Under the pieces are notes generated by a model that was not told where the DNA came from, searched no databases, and was given only the letters and a program-made list of their open reading frames with translations. Shown here in pieces: positions 57,035-64,000 of a stretch of DNA of 64,000 nt. This DNA is from Azonexus sp. (lineage in GTDB: Bacteria; Pseudomonadota; Gammaproteobacteria; Burkholderiales; Rhodocyclaceae). The stretch is from the NCBI GenBank assembly GCA_017983615.1, contig JAGOBB010000001.1, positions 124,001 to 188,000 on the forward strand, read 5' to 3'. Position 1 is the first letter of the stretch; each line of letters opens with the position of its first letter. A program made the translations under genes and the position numbers.

Positions 57035-59347
57035 TTAGAGAACTGATTTCACTTCTTCGTGAGACAGACTGCGACAACGGACGACCCACGCCTGCCCCAA
57101 CGCCTGGCCGCCGTCGTTGGGCGGAGCCTGGCGAGCTTCGAGTAGATCAATGCCGGCGGCGACGAGGTGAGTGCGCAAGGCGGTCATTAGTACCGCATTC
57201 ATCGCACAGCCGCCGCCGATGGCGATTTTTGCCCCTTTTTTGGGGCCGACCGTAGCATTTGCCCATTCAGCCAAGCCGGCGGCGACGGTGGCGTGGAAGA
57301 GGGCGGCGCCGTAGGCGGCGTTGTCTTTGCAGCCGAGCAGCGCCGGCAGCAGGGGGGAGAGGTCGAGCACTTTGCCTTCTTCGCGCAGGGCGTAGCCACC
57401 GGGCAAGGGATCGACTGGGCCGTGTTTGGCGGCGAGGCCTTCGAGTTCCATCGCCGCCTGCCCCTCGTATTGCATCAGGTCGCGCAGGCCGAGCAGGCCG
57501 GCGGCGGCGTCGAACCAGCGGCCGAGGCTGGTGGTCGGCGGGCAGCGCAGGTTGCGGGCGAGCATGGTGAGGAGTGGGCCGGGGTCGCGGCTCGGGTAGT
57601 ACTGTTTGATCCAGCCGCCGACGCGGTAGCCGAGGTCGGCGCTGTGCAGGGCGGAGACGGCCATGCGCCAAGGTTCCTTGGCGGCGCGGTCGCCGCCGGG
57701 CATGGCCAGCGGGCTGAGGTGGCCGAGACGCTGGCAGTCGGCACCATCGAGACGCAGCAGTTCGCCACCCCAGGCGCCGCCGTCCGGGCCGAGGCCGACA
57801 CCGTCCAGTGCCAGGCCGATGATCGGCTCGTCGATGCCGTGTTCGGCGCAGATGGCGGCAATATGGGCGTGATGATGGCCGACGGCGATGGCCGGAATGC
57901 CGAATTTTTCGGCCAGCCGGACCGCCAGATGGGTCGACGGGAAATCGGGGTGGAGGTCGTGGGCGATCAGTTCGGGCCGGACGTCGAGGATGCCGAGCAG
58001 GTGGTCGACTGTTTCTTCGAGGAAGCCGATGGCGGCGGCGTTGTCGAGGCCGCCGATGTGCTGCGACAGGAAGGCTTGGCGGCCTTTCATCACGCAAATA
58101 GTGTTCTTCAGGTAGCCGCCGAGCGCCAACACGGTCGGGCCGTCGTCGGCCAGAGAAATTGGAACCGGCACGTAGCCGCGGGCGCGGCGGATGAAGGCGG
58201 GACCTTCCGGCGTCGCCCGGACCACCGAGTCGTCGCAGCGGATGACGATGTCGCGGTCGTGGACGAGATAGGCGTCGGCGATCTCGGAAAGCCGTTCCAG
58301 CGCTTCGTCGTTGGCAATGACCAGCGGTTCGCCGTGCGGGTTGGCGCTGGTCATGACCAGCAACAGCTCGCTGGTCGCCTGCAGCCAGTCGGTGCCAGCC
58401 GGGCGGCCGGCGGCTTCGTGCCAGAGCAGCAGGTGCAGCGGCGTCGCCGGCAGCATGACGCCGAGCCAAGCGAGGCCGGGGGCAATGCCTTTCAGTTCGC
58501 GTTCGCCCTTGGGGCAGAGAACGATGGGGGCAGCGACGCTTTGCAGCAGGGCCTGTTCGGCCTCGCCGATGCGGGCGAAATCGGCCAGCGAGGCGGCGTT
58601 CAGGCCCATGACCGCGAAGGGCTTTTCTTCCCGCTGCTTGCGTTCGCGCAGTTCGGCGACGGCGGCTGGGTTGCGCGCATCGCAGGCGAGGTGAAAGCCG
58701 CCCAGGCCCTTGATCGCGACGATCTGGCCTTCACGCAGCCGGCGCAGCGTTTCGGTGATCGGGTCGCCGGCCAGCGGCTGGCCGGCGGCATCGAGCAAGC
58801 TGAGTTGCGGCCCGCAGTCCGGGCAACAGGTGGTTTCGGCATGGAAACGGCGGTCGGCCGGAGCGCTGTATTCTGCGGTGCACGGCGCACATAGTGGGAA
58901 AGCGGCCAGGCTGGTTTGCGCCCGGTCATAGGGGATGCGCCGGCTGACCGTGTAGCGCGGGCCGCAGTGGGTGCAGGTGGTGAAGGCGTAGCGCCAGCGG
59001 CGGTTGGCCGGGTCGAAAATATCGGCGATGCACTCGGGGCAAATGGCGGCGTCAGGGCCGATGGCGGTTTTCACCTCGCCGGATTCGCTGTCGAGGATGG
59101 CGAAGCCCTCCGTCGTCACTTCAGCCGGTTCGCTGTCGATGCCGTCGATGCGCGCCAGACGGGGTGCCTCCAGCGCCAGACGGGCGATGAATTCGGGCAC
59201 TTTTTCACCCCCGACCGTAGCAATCACGCCGCTACCGTCGTTGCGCACCCAGCCATTCAGGCCGAGTTCGTTGGCCAGCCGCCAGACGTAGGGGCGAAAG
59301 CCGACGCCCTGCACCAAACCGCGAATACGGAGCAGGCGGCCGGTCAT
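57035..59347 (-). CDS. hypF: Carbamoyltransferase / hydrogenase maturation protein HypF
   Basis: 770 residues. N-terminal acylphosphatase domain ('GLVQGVGFRPYVWRLA'), two zinc fingers ('CPECIADIFDPANRRWRYAF', 'CCPDCGPQL'), YrdC-like domain ('KGLGGFHLACDA') and C-terminal Kae1-like carbamoyltransferase ('VGHHHAH'). Makes carbamoyl-AMP and loads HypE. Two motif copies lie within it, in 'ANATVGPKKGAK' and 'GVIATVGGEK'. Confidence 0.96.
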   Translation of the reverse strand: MTGRLLRIRGLVQGVGFRPYVWRLANELGLNGWVRNDGSGVIATVGGEKVPEFIARLALEAPRLARIDGIDSEPAEVTTEGFAILDSESGEVKTAIGPDAAICPECIADIFDPANRRWRYAFTTCTHCGPRYTVSRRIPYDRAQTSLAAFPLCAPCTAEYSAPADRRFHAETTCCPDCGPQLSLLDAAGQPLAGDPITETLRRLREGQIVAIKGLGGFHLACDARNPAAVAELRERKQREEKPFAVMGLNAASLADFARIGEAEQALLQSVAAPIVLCPKGERELKGIAPGLAWLGVMLPATPLHLLLWHEAAGRPAGTDWLQATSELLLVMTSANPHGEPLVIANDEALERLSEIADAYLVHDRDIVIRCDDSVVRATPEGPAFIRRARGYVPVPISLADDGPTVLALGGYLKNTICVMKGRQAFLSQHIGGLDNAAAIGFLEETVDHLLGILDVRPELIAHDLHPDFPSTHLAVRLAEKFGIPAIAVGHHHAHIAAICAEHGIDEPIIGLALDGVGLGPDGGAWGGELLRLDGADCQRLGHLSPLAMPGGDRAAKEPWRMAVSALHSADLGYRVGGWIKQYYPSRDPGPLLTMLARNLRCPPTTSLGRWFDAAAGLLGLRDLMQYEGQAAMELEGLAAKHGPVDPLPGGYALREEGKVLDLSPLLPALLGCKDNAAYGAALFHATVAAGLAEWANATVGPKKGAKIAIGGGCAMNAVLMTALRTHLVAAGIDLLEARQAPPNDGGQALGQAWVVRCRSLSHEEVKSVL
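57247..57260 (-). repeat. Dispersed 14-bp motif, copy 12 (inside hypF)
   Basis: AAATGCTACGGTCG on the minus strand, sense to hypF, with AAAAAA and AAAAA tracts downstream. Confidence 0.88.
59212..59225 (-). repeat. Dispersed 14-bp motif, copy 13 (inside hypF)
   Basis: GATTGCTACGGTCG, one internal mismatch, with an AAAAA tract and a weak second tract. Sense to hypF. Confidence 0.75.
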
Positions 59348-59354
59348 CGGCGGC

Positions 59355-60413
59355 TTACTTTGCCGCCAACTGGCGTTCCAGCTCGGCCACCCGGCGTTTC
59401 AGCGCATCAACGCTTTCCGAGCGCTTGGCACGCTGCGCTTCCAACCCAGACTGGATCCAGTCCAGCCAGGCGCTGAGGCCGTCGCCGCTGGTCGCCGAGA
59501 CGCGGAAGATGGTCAGGTTTGGATTGACCCGGCGGGCGTTGGCCTCGGCCAGGTCGGCGTCGAATTCGAGGTAGGGCAGCAGGTCGCACTTGTTGAGCAG
59601 CATGACGTCGGCCGCGGCGAACATGTCGGGGTACTTGAGCGGCTTGTCTTCGCCTTCGGTGACCGACAGGATGGCGACCTTGTGGTGTTCGCCGAGATCG
59701 AAGGCGGCCGGGCAGACCAGGTTGCCGACGTTCTCGATCAGGAACAGCGAATCGTCGGCCGGCTGCAGGCGCTGCATGGCGTGGCCGACCATGTGGCCGT
59801 CGAGATGGCAGCCCTTGCCGGTGTTGATCTGCAGCGCCTGGACGCCGGTGGCGCGGATGCGCTCGGCGTCGTTGGAGGTCTGCTGGTCGCCTTCGACGAC
59901 GCTGATGGCCAGCTTGTCCTTGAGCATTTCGATGGTCTTGCAAAGCAGCGTCGTCTTGCCGGAACCGGGGCTGGAAACGAGGTTGAGCGCGAAGATGCCG
60001 CGGTCGTCGAACCACTGGCGGTTGGCCGCGGCATAGGCGTTGTTCTTGGACAGGATGTCCTGCTCGATCTGCACCATGCGGGCCTGCGACATGCCGGGCA
60101 CGTGGGCGCGGGCCGGGCCGGTGCCGTAGTCGAGGTCGCCGGCGACGCCGTGTTCGTGGTGGCGATGCTCTTCGCCATGCGAGTGGGCGTGCTCGCCTTC
60201 GTGCGAGTGGGCGTGGCTGTGCTCGCTGCCGTCGCTGTGGTGATGGGTATGCGAATGCACGCCGAGCGGCGCGTCGTCGTGGCTGTGATCGTGCTCATCC
60301 GCATGGTCGTGGGCATGGGTATGCACCGTGCCGTCTTCATGGACGTGGGTGTGTTCGTGCGCCCCGCCTTCGATCTTCGTTTCACCTGCGCCGCAGCCAC
60401 AAACCGTACACAT
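59355..60413 (-). CDS. hypB: Nickel-storing GTPase HypB
   Basis: 352 residues from the ATG at 60413 (AGGAG seven bases upstream). N-terminal MCTVCGCG is the high-affinity Ni site. A His-rich stretch (about residues 20-90, 27 His) stores nickel. GTPase: P-loop '[11 protein letters not shown]', switch '[15 protein letters not shown]', '[10 protein letters not shown]', and NKxD-type '[11 protein letters not shown]'. Confidence 0.96.
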   Translation of the reverse strand: MCTVCGCGAGETKIEGGAHEHTHVHEDGTVHTHAHDHADEHDHSHDDAPLGVHSHTHHHSDGSEHSHAHSHEGEHAHSHGEEHRHHEHGVAGDLDYGTGPARAHVPGMSQARMVQIEQDILSKNNAYAAANRQWFDDRGIFALNLVSSPGSGKTTLLCKTIEMLKDKLAISVVEGDQQTSNDAERIRATGVQALQINTGKGCHLDGHMVGHAMQRLQPADDSLFLIENVGNLVCPAAFDLGEHHKVAILSVTEGEDKPLKYPDMFAAADVMLLNKCDLLPYLEFDADLAEANARRVNPNLTIFRVSATSGDGLSAWLDWIQSGLEAQRAKRSESVDALKRRVAELERQLAAK

Positions 60414-60426
60414 AGTCGTCTCCTGA

Positions 60427-60768
60427 TTATTCGATTTCAATTTCCTTGACCCGCATTTCCGTCCCGCCGGTCGGCTGCACCTGGTGGCTGCCGCACTTCG
60501 GGCAGGCGCCGTACAACTCGGTCATCGGCACCGTTTCAGCACAGGGCATGCACCAGCCCGCCCCCGGCACGTGGACGATTTCCAGCGCCGAACCCTGCGC
60601 TATGCTGCCGTGCGTCACCGCCTCGAAGCAGAAGCGGATCGCCTCCGGTTCGACCGAGGACAGACGGCCGATTTCCAGCACGACCAGTTTGACACGGCGG
60701 GCGCTTTCGCGCCGGGCAGTGTCTTCGACCAGTTGCAGCACGCCTTCGGCCAGCGACATTTCATGCAT
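60427..60768 (-). CDS. hypA: Hydrogenase nickel-insertion protein HypA
   Basis: 113 residues. N-terminal MHEMSLAEG (His2 binds Ni) and zinc motifs CxxC ('WCMPCAE', 'ACPKCGS'). Donates nickel to the large subunit with HypB. Overlaps hoxV by eight bases. Confidence 0.96.
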   Translation of the reverse strand: MHEMSLAEGVLQLVEDTARRESARRVKLVVLEIGRLSSVEPEAIRFCFEAVTHGSIAQGSALEIVHVPGAGWCMPCAETVPMTELYGACPKCGSHQVQPTGGTEMRVKEIEIE

Positions 60769-61669
60769 CGTGCAGTTCCACTTCGTAGGGCAAGCAGGGA
60801 TCGAGCGCCAGTATGGCCTGATTCAGCGCTTGCCGTGCGTGATCCAGGGAAGCAAATTCAAGATTACCGAGCAAAGATGACAGGGCCGAGGCATCGGCAA
60901 AATAGCTGTCGGTCGGCGCCTGAACGCGATAACTGGCGACCTTGCCGTCGACCACGTGCGCCGCATGGGTCAGCACGCCGCGTGCCGTCAGCGTCTGCGC
61001 CACGCCCCAGCCGTCGCTGCCGGCGGCGGCGAGCGGGAAGGGCGCCGCGGCGGCCAGAGAGTTCACCGCCGTCTCGACCTCGGCCAGGCGGGCCAGAAAC
61101 ATTGCCCGGATCGAGGGTGACGGCGACTGTAGCGGCATGGCGTCCGACATGCCTTGCCAGTAGGCCAGCCAGGCATCGGGCGCCAGCGCCGGGGGGCCGC
61201 ATACCTCGTGCGTTTCATAAATGCTACGGTCGGCCAGTTTTTTGAGGCATTTTTCAGCGAGTGGGCGGAGCGTTTCGCTCAGCAGGTTTTGCGTCACGGC
61301 CAGGCATTCTTCGCTGTGCCGGACAGCGCGCCAGGCGATGAATGCATCCTTCTCTGGCGGCAGGCCCAGCACCGGCGGCCAGTCGAGCAGCAGGCGCCAG
61401 AGGTTTTCGTGCAGGACTTCGATCCACAGTTCGCCGCTGTCGGCGGCCCGTGGCACCTTGCCTTGGGCAACTGCCAGTGCCGCCTGGGCGGCGGCCCGCT
61501 GGGCGTGGGCACACAGCGTGAACAGGTAGGGCATGGTCTTGACAACGGCTTCGGGCAACTGATCGATGAATAACCGGGTGACCGAAGGCCGTTGGAGGTC
61601 GACACTCAGATCGTGCAGGCGGCCATCGCGGTAACGGCCGCGCACCAGCAGTCGCCCGGCCGAAGTCAT
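60761..61669 (-). CDS. hoxV: HoxV/HupK-type hydrogenase assembly scaffold
   Basis: 302 residues from the ATG at 61669 (ATGA overlap with hoxT). Large-subunit-like fold ending '[14 protein letters not shown]', where the metal CxxC is degenerate (DPCLPYE), the usual HoxV/HupK pattern. In Ralstonia HoxV is reported as a scaffold for membrane-bound hydrogenase maturation. 'KLADRSIYETHEVC' is encoded antisense to a motif copy. Confidence 0.85.
   Translation of the reverse strand: MTSAGRLLVRGRYRDGRLHDLSVDLQRPSVTRLFIDQLPEAVVKTMPYLFTLCAHAQRAAAQAALAVAQGKVPRAADSGELWIEVLHENLWRLLLDWPPVLGLPPEKDAFIAWRAVRHSEECLAVTQNLLSETLRPLAEKCLKKLADRSIYETHEVCGPPALAPDAWLAYWQGMSDAMPLQSPSPSIRAMFLARLAEVETAVNSLAAAAPFPLAAAGSDGWGVAQTLTARGVLTHAAHVVDGKVASYRVQAPTDSYFADASALSSLLGNLEFASLDHARQALNQAILALDPCLPYEVELHDA
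61219..61232 (+). repeat. Dispersed 14-bp motif, copy 14 (inside hoxV)
   Basis: AAATGCTACGGTCG on the plus strand, antisense to hoxV, followed by TTTTTT and TTTTT tracts. Confidence 0.85.
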
Positions 61670-62133
61670 CGGCCCAGCCCGAGAAAGGCGCGCCGGCTGG
61701 TGGCCACGGCCGGCGGCGGCTCGCCCAGCGGTTCGGCAAACAGCGCGTGGGCGGCGGCCAGCGCGGTCAGGCGGGCTGCCTCGTGGCTGTCGAATTCCAG
61801 CGCCGGCGAGAACAGCGAGCAAAGATGGTAATTGCCAAGGCTGGCTTCCTCGGCCACGGTAAATTCATAGTCGCCGGACGGAAAACGCCAGTCGTGCTTG
61901 CTGCAGGCGGCCAGCGCCGGCCAGGTTTCGACGTTGCCGGGCAGGCAGAGCAGGTTGATCGCCCACGGCGTGATCATCGCCCCCGCCCAGTGGCCGTCCG
62001 GCCGCTGCTGAAAGCCGACGGCCTCGACCTGTAGCTGACGGTTGCAGATCGGCACGTCGTGCATCCGGGTCCGGGCGATGGTGTCAAAGGCAGCGACCAG
62101 ATCGGACGACGGGTCGGCCGTCCAGACCTTCAT
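61666..62133 (-). CDS. hoxT: HoxT / HybE-family hydrogenase assembly protein
   Basis: 155 residues from the ATG at 62133, which overlaps the hoxR stop. 'TRMHDVPICNRQLQVEAVGF' and 'MITPWAINLLCLPG' match the HybE family and parallel hybE at 48456-49007. In Ralstonia HoxT aids membrane-bound hydrogenase assembly. Confidence 0.88.
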   Translation of the reverse strand: MKVWTADPSSDLVAAFDTIARTRMHDVPICNRQLQVEAVGFQQRPDGHWAGAMITPWAINLLCLPGNVETWPALAACSKHDWRFPSGDYEFTVAEEASLGNYHLCSLFSPALEFDSHEAARLTALAAAHALFAEPLGEPPPAVATSRRAFLGLGR

Positions 62134-62330
62134 TGGCCAAGCACCATGAATTTGTGCGGCGGCGCGTCGCAGCCGGGGCAGCACCAGTCATCAGGTAGTT
62201 CGGCGAAGGGCGTGCCGGGCGGGATGCCGCGCACGTCGTCACCCTGCGCCGGATCATAGACCCACCAGCAGATGCCGCACTCCAGCTTGTCGTCGGGTTT
62301 GACGCCGAGATGTGAACCTTCGAATCGCAT
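62130..62330 (-). CDS. hoxR: Rubredoxin-type protein HoxR
   Basis: 66 residues from the ATG at 62330. Rubredoxin iron sites 'ECGICWWVYDP' (CxxC) and 'WCCPGCDAPPHKF' (CxxC, with an extra adjacent Cys). HoxR in Ralstonia supports hydrogenase maturation under high O2. Upstream hairpin element separates it from hoxQ. Confidence 0.92.
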   Translation of the reverse strand: MRFEGSHLGVKPDDKLECGICWWVYDPAQGDDVRGIPPGTPFAELPDDWCCPGCDAPPHKFMVLGQ

Positions 62331-62332
62331 CA

Positions 62333-62493
62333 GTGGCCTGCTTCGTGATTGGCGGAACAAAATGAAGGCGCAGGATTTGCGCGTCTGGCTAGGCGCGAAC
62401 CGCAGCGATAGCTAATGCTATCGCGAGGATGAGCAACAACGCCAGAGGCGCAAAGACAAGCTTTCATGTTGCGACAATTGCGAAGCAGGCCAC
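62333..62493. mobile_element. 161-bp palindromic element between hoxQ and hoxR
   Basis: GTGGCCTGCTTCG at 62333 is inverted at 62481-62493 (CGAAGCAGGCCAC). Matching continues inward almost continuously to a central GCGATAGC-TAAT-GCTATCGC stem. It separates two genes of an otherwise overlapping series, so it is probably an inserted foldback element. As RNA it would form a long hairpin. Confidence 0.8.
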
Positions 62494-62497
62494 CTAA

Positions 62498-63361
62498 CTA
62501 GACTGGTTCCACCATCATGTCGAGGTATTCGCGCAGGCGTTCGATGGAATCGACAAAATCCTCATCGGCGGCCAGCGCCACTTCGGGCATGCCGACAATT
62601 TCGATGGAGTTGAGGATCAGCGCATCCATGCTGTTGAAGTACTGCACCCACCAGACGTTCTGCAGCCGCGTGCTGGTGATCCGGCAGTTGCCGTAGCCGC
62701 GCGAGAGGATGGACACCTCGCGATGGCCGAGCCAGCCGTACAGCGTGTCGAGGTCGGCATCGCTGACCGGCAATAGCGTCAGGTTGATGATGTGGGCGGC
62801 CTCGCCCGGCTGCCAGGCCGCGGCCTGCATGCGGATTTCCTCGACCAGGGCCTGGGCGTTCATGCAGCCGGCCGGGTAGTCCGGGGCCGGCAGGTCGGCG
62901 CTTGCGGTGGCCAGCATGGTTTCGGTCAGCGCGGCCGGGATGGCGCCGGTTTCCAGTCGGTCGACGACCATCGCGCCATCGTCGGCGACCTTCAGGACAC
63001 GCCAGATGCCGGAGAAGGCCGTTTCCTGCACGCGCCAGTGTTGCGGCGCCGTGGTAAAGGCGCTGACTTCGCCGAAGCCGAGCGACTGGTTGATGACGTC
63101 GCGCATCGTCGCATCGAGATCGCGCAGGTTCAGCGTGGCGCCGCCGGCAAAGCCGACTTTCTCGGCCTGATCGACATAGGCACCGAGCAGGCTGGCGGCC
63201 CGATTGACGACCTCAGGCGGCACGTTGTCGGGCAGCCGTGGCTGCGAGAAGGTTTCCATGCCTTTGGGCATGGGCAGGTAATCGGGCGCTTCCTCGCCCT
63301 GCGAGCCGGGGCCCATGGCGACAACGGAAATCGGGAAGGGACGCATCGTGGAGGGGTTCAT
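62498..63361 (-). CDS. hoxQ: HoxQ/HyaF-type hydrogenase assembly protein
   Basis: 287 residues from the ATG at 63361, which overlaps the hoxO stop (ATGA). Family blocks: 'LNLRDLDATMRDVINQSLG', 'HIINLTLLPVSDADLDTLYG', 'GYGNCRITSTRLQNVWWVQY'. HyaF/HoxQ proteins guide the Tat-exported small subunit. Confidence 0.9.
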   Translation of the reverse strand: MNPSTMRPFPISVVAMGPGSQGEEAPDYLPMPKGMETFSQPRLPDNVPPEVVNRAASLLGAYVDQAEKVGFAGGATLNLRDLDATMRDVINQSLGFGEVSAFTTAPQHWRVQETAFSGIWRVLKVADDGAMVVDRLETGAIPAALTETMLATASADLPAPDYPAGCMNAQALVEEIRMQAAAWQPGEAAHIINLTLLPVSDADLDTLYGWLGHREVSILSRGYGNCRITSTRLQNVWWVQYFNSMDALILNSIEIVGMPEVALAADEDFVDSIERLREYLDMMVEPV

Positions 63362-63834
63362 GCGCAAGCTCCTTGCGGGTGGGCGGCGACGACGGGAATG
63401 CCGATCGGCTTCGGTTGGGCCGGGCCATCGAGCAGCCGGGCGACTTCGTTCTGGTATTCGTTCCAGTCGCGGATGCCGTTGAGCACGCCGACAAACTGGC
63501 CGTCGCGCAGGAAAACAACGGCCGGCGCCCGGGGCACGCCATATTGCTGCATCAGGGCCGGGGCAACATCGGGGCAGGCGACCCAGCGGCTCACCTGCTC
63601 GCCGAGCGGCTTCAGCGCTTCGGGCAGGATCACGCAGGCATCCAGCACTTCGAGATTGCGCTGCGGGTCTTCGGTCAGCAGCAGGGCGGTCAGGCCGGCC
63701 GGAAATTCAGAAATGCTACGGTCGGCCGGAAATTTTGCCGAAAATTGAAAAAATCCGTGCTTCTGCACCATTCGGCCAATGGCCGTTTCCAGCTTTTCTA
63801 GCGAAGTCGGGCCGGCTTTGAGTTGGAGGCTCAT
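63358..63834 (-). CDS. hoxO: HoxO/HyaE thioredoxin-like hydrogenase chaperone
   Basis: 158 residues, thioredoxin fold without a CxxC active site ('YGVPRAPAVVFLRDGQFVGV'), as expected for HyaE/HoxO, which binds the small-subunit Tat signal. N-terminal 'FSAKFPADRSISEF' is encoded over a motif copy. Start overlaps the stop of the upstream partial gene. Confidence 0.88.
   Translation of the reverse strand: MSLQLKAGPTSLEKLETAIGRMVQKHGFFQFSAKFPADRSISEFPAGLTALLLTEDPQRNLEVLDACVILPEALKPLGEQVSRWVACPDVAPALMQQYGVPRAPAVVFLRDGQFVGVLNGIRDWNEYQNEVARLLDGPAQPKPIGIPVVAAHPQGACA
63711..63724 (+). repeat. Dispersed 14-bp motif, copy 15 (inside hoxO)
   Basis: AAATGCTACGGTCG, antisense to hoxO, followed by AAATTTT and AAAATT tracts. 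Confidence 0.88.
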
Positions 63835-64000
63835 GATTGTTGTGTCCTCAGGAAATCGGGAAGTTGGGGTTCGCGGTCGAGATCGGCGAAGAAGGCGGCA
63901 AAATCGGTGGCGCCGGATTGCGCCGCTTCCAGCGCGTCCAGCGCCGCATTGATGGCGGCGGCACGCTCGGCATCGACAACCTCGCGCGCCGCATTGAGGA
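63831..64000 (-). CDS. hoxL: Partial gene at right edge, probably HypC/HoxL-family chaperone
   Basis: Only the C-terminal 55 or so residues are visible ('LNAAREVVDAERAAAINAAL', ending 'FLRTQQS'). A helical, acidic tail with 'FFADLDREPQLP' fits the C-terminus of HoxL/HupF-type proteins, which precede hoxO in Ralstonia-type clusters. The TGA overlaps the hoxO ATG. Identity rests mostly on position. Confidence 0.5.
   Translation of the reverse strand, partial: LNAAREVVDAERAAAINAALDALEAAQSGATDFAAFFADLDREPQLPDFLRTQQS

Noticed and set aside
57293-58894. 533-residue plus-strand frame opposite hypF
   Set aside because: Antisense shadow of hypF; no ribosome-binding site or motif.

Overview
GC-rich window (about 60-65% by eye) with dense, overlapping genes and Gram-negative envelope genes. 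Gene content and order point to a betaproteobacterium of the Rhodocyclales (Dechloromonas/Azonexus-like). The taxon is inferred from gene content only. No rRNA, tRNA or CRISPR array was seen.

Layout. (1) 1-17.9 kb, housekeeping: a TolC-type outer-membrane channel cut by the left edge, waaA, a UDP-glucuronate-epimerase-like gene, glmS, apaH, an ornithine-lipid pair (olsB-olsA), a PfkB kinase, a DUF3426 zinc-ribbon protein, prmA, accC-accB, aroQ, a small nucleotidyltransferase-like protein, mpl and maeB. (2) 17.9-22.8 kb, nickel and H2-sensing block: TonB receptor, HoxN-type permease with a NikR-type operator in front, a HoxJ/HupT-type kinase and nikR. (3) 22.8-39.4 kb, mixed accessory region: MIP18-family Fe-S protein, polytopic membrane protein, protease-less Lon-like ATPase, Rieske ferredoxin, gene debris, sigma-54 activator with a divergent outer-membrane transporter, FIST protein plus hybrid kinase, endonuclease-family protein, NosR-like flavoprotein and a YjjJ/HipA-type kinase. 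(4) 39.4-64 kb, [NiFe]-hydrogenase supercluster, nearly all on the minus strand. In transcription order it runs hoxL(partial)-hoxO-Q-R-T-V-hypA-B-F, then hybO-A-B-C-D with a HypC-like gene, hybE, hypC, hypD, hypE, then hypX-hoxA-hoxB-hoxC. An RTX-repeat gene sits in the opposite orientation between hypF and hybO.

How it works together. The Hyb-type enzyme (HybO small, HybC large, HybA ferredoxin, HybB quinone module) should couple H2 to the quinone pool. HypA-F build and insert the Ni-Fe(CN)2CO centre, and HypX may add an O2-dependent route to the CO ligand. HoxO/Q/R/T/V normally serve an O2-tolerant membrane-bound hydrogenase, whose hoxKGZ would lie beyond the right edge. HoxBC is an H2 sensor, HoxJ the kinase and HoxA the sigma-54 activator. 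HoxN and the TonB receptor supply nickel under NikR.

Most unusual signal. A 14-bp motif, GAATGCTACGGTCG or a one- or two-base variant, occurs 15 times (plus one disrupted copy) on both strands, in coding and intergenic DNA alike. Nearly all copies are followed on the same strand by two short A/T tracts about one helical turn apart. This is the layout of the Pasteurellaceae DNA-uptake signal. I propose a candidate uptake-type or other genome-wide signal sequence. Several foldback (MITE-like) elements, one of which carries a copy of the motif in its loop, also break up the operons.
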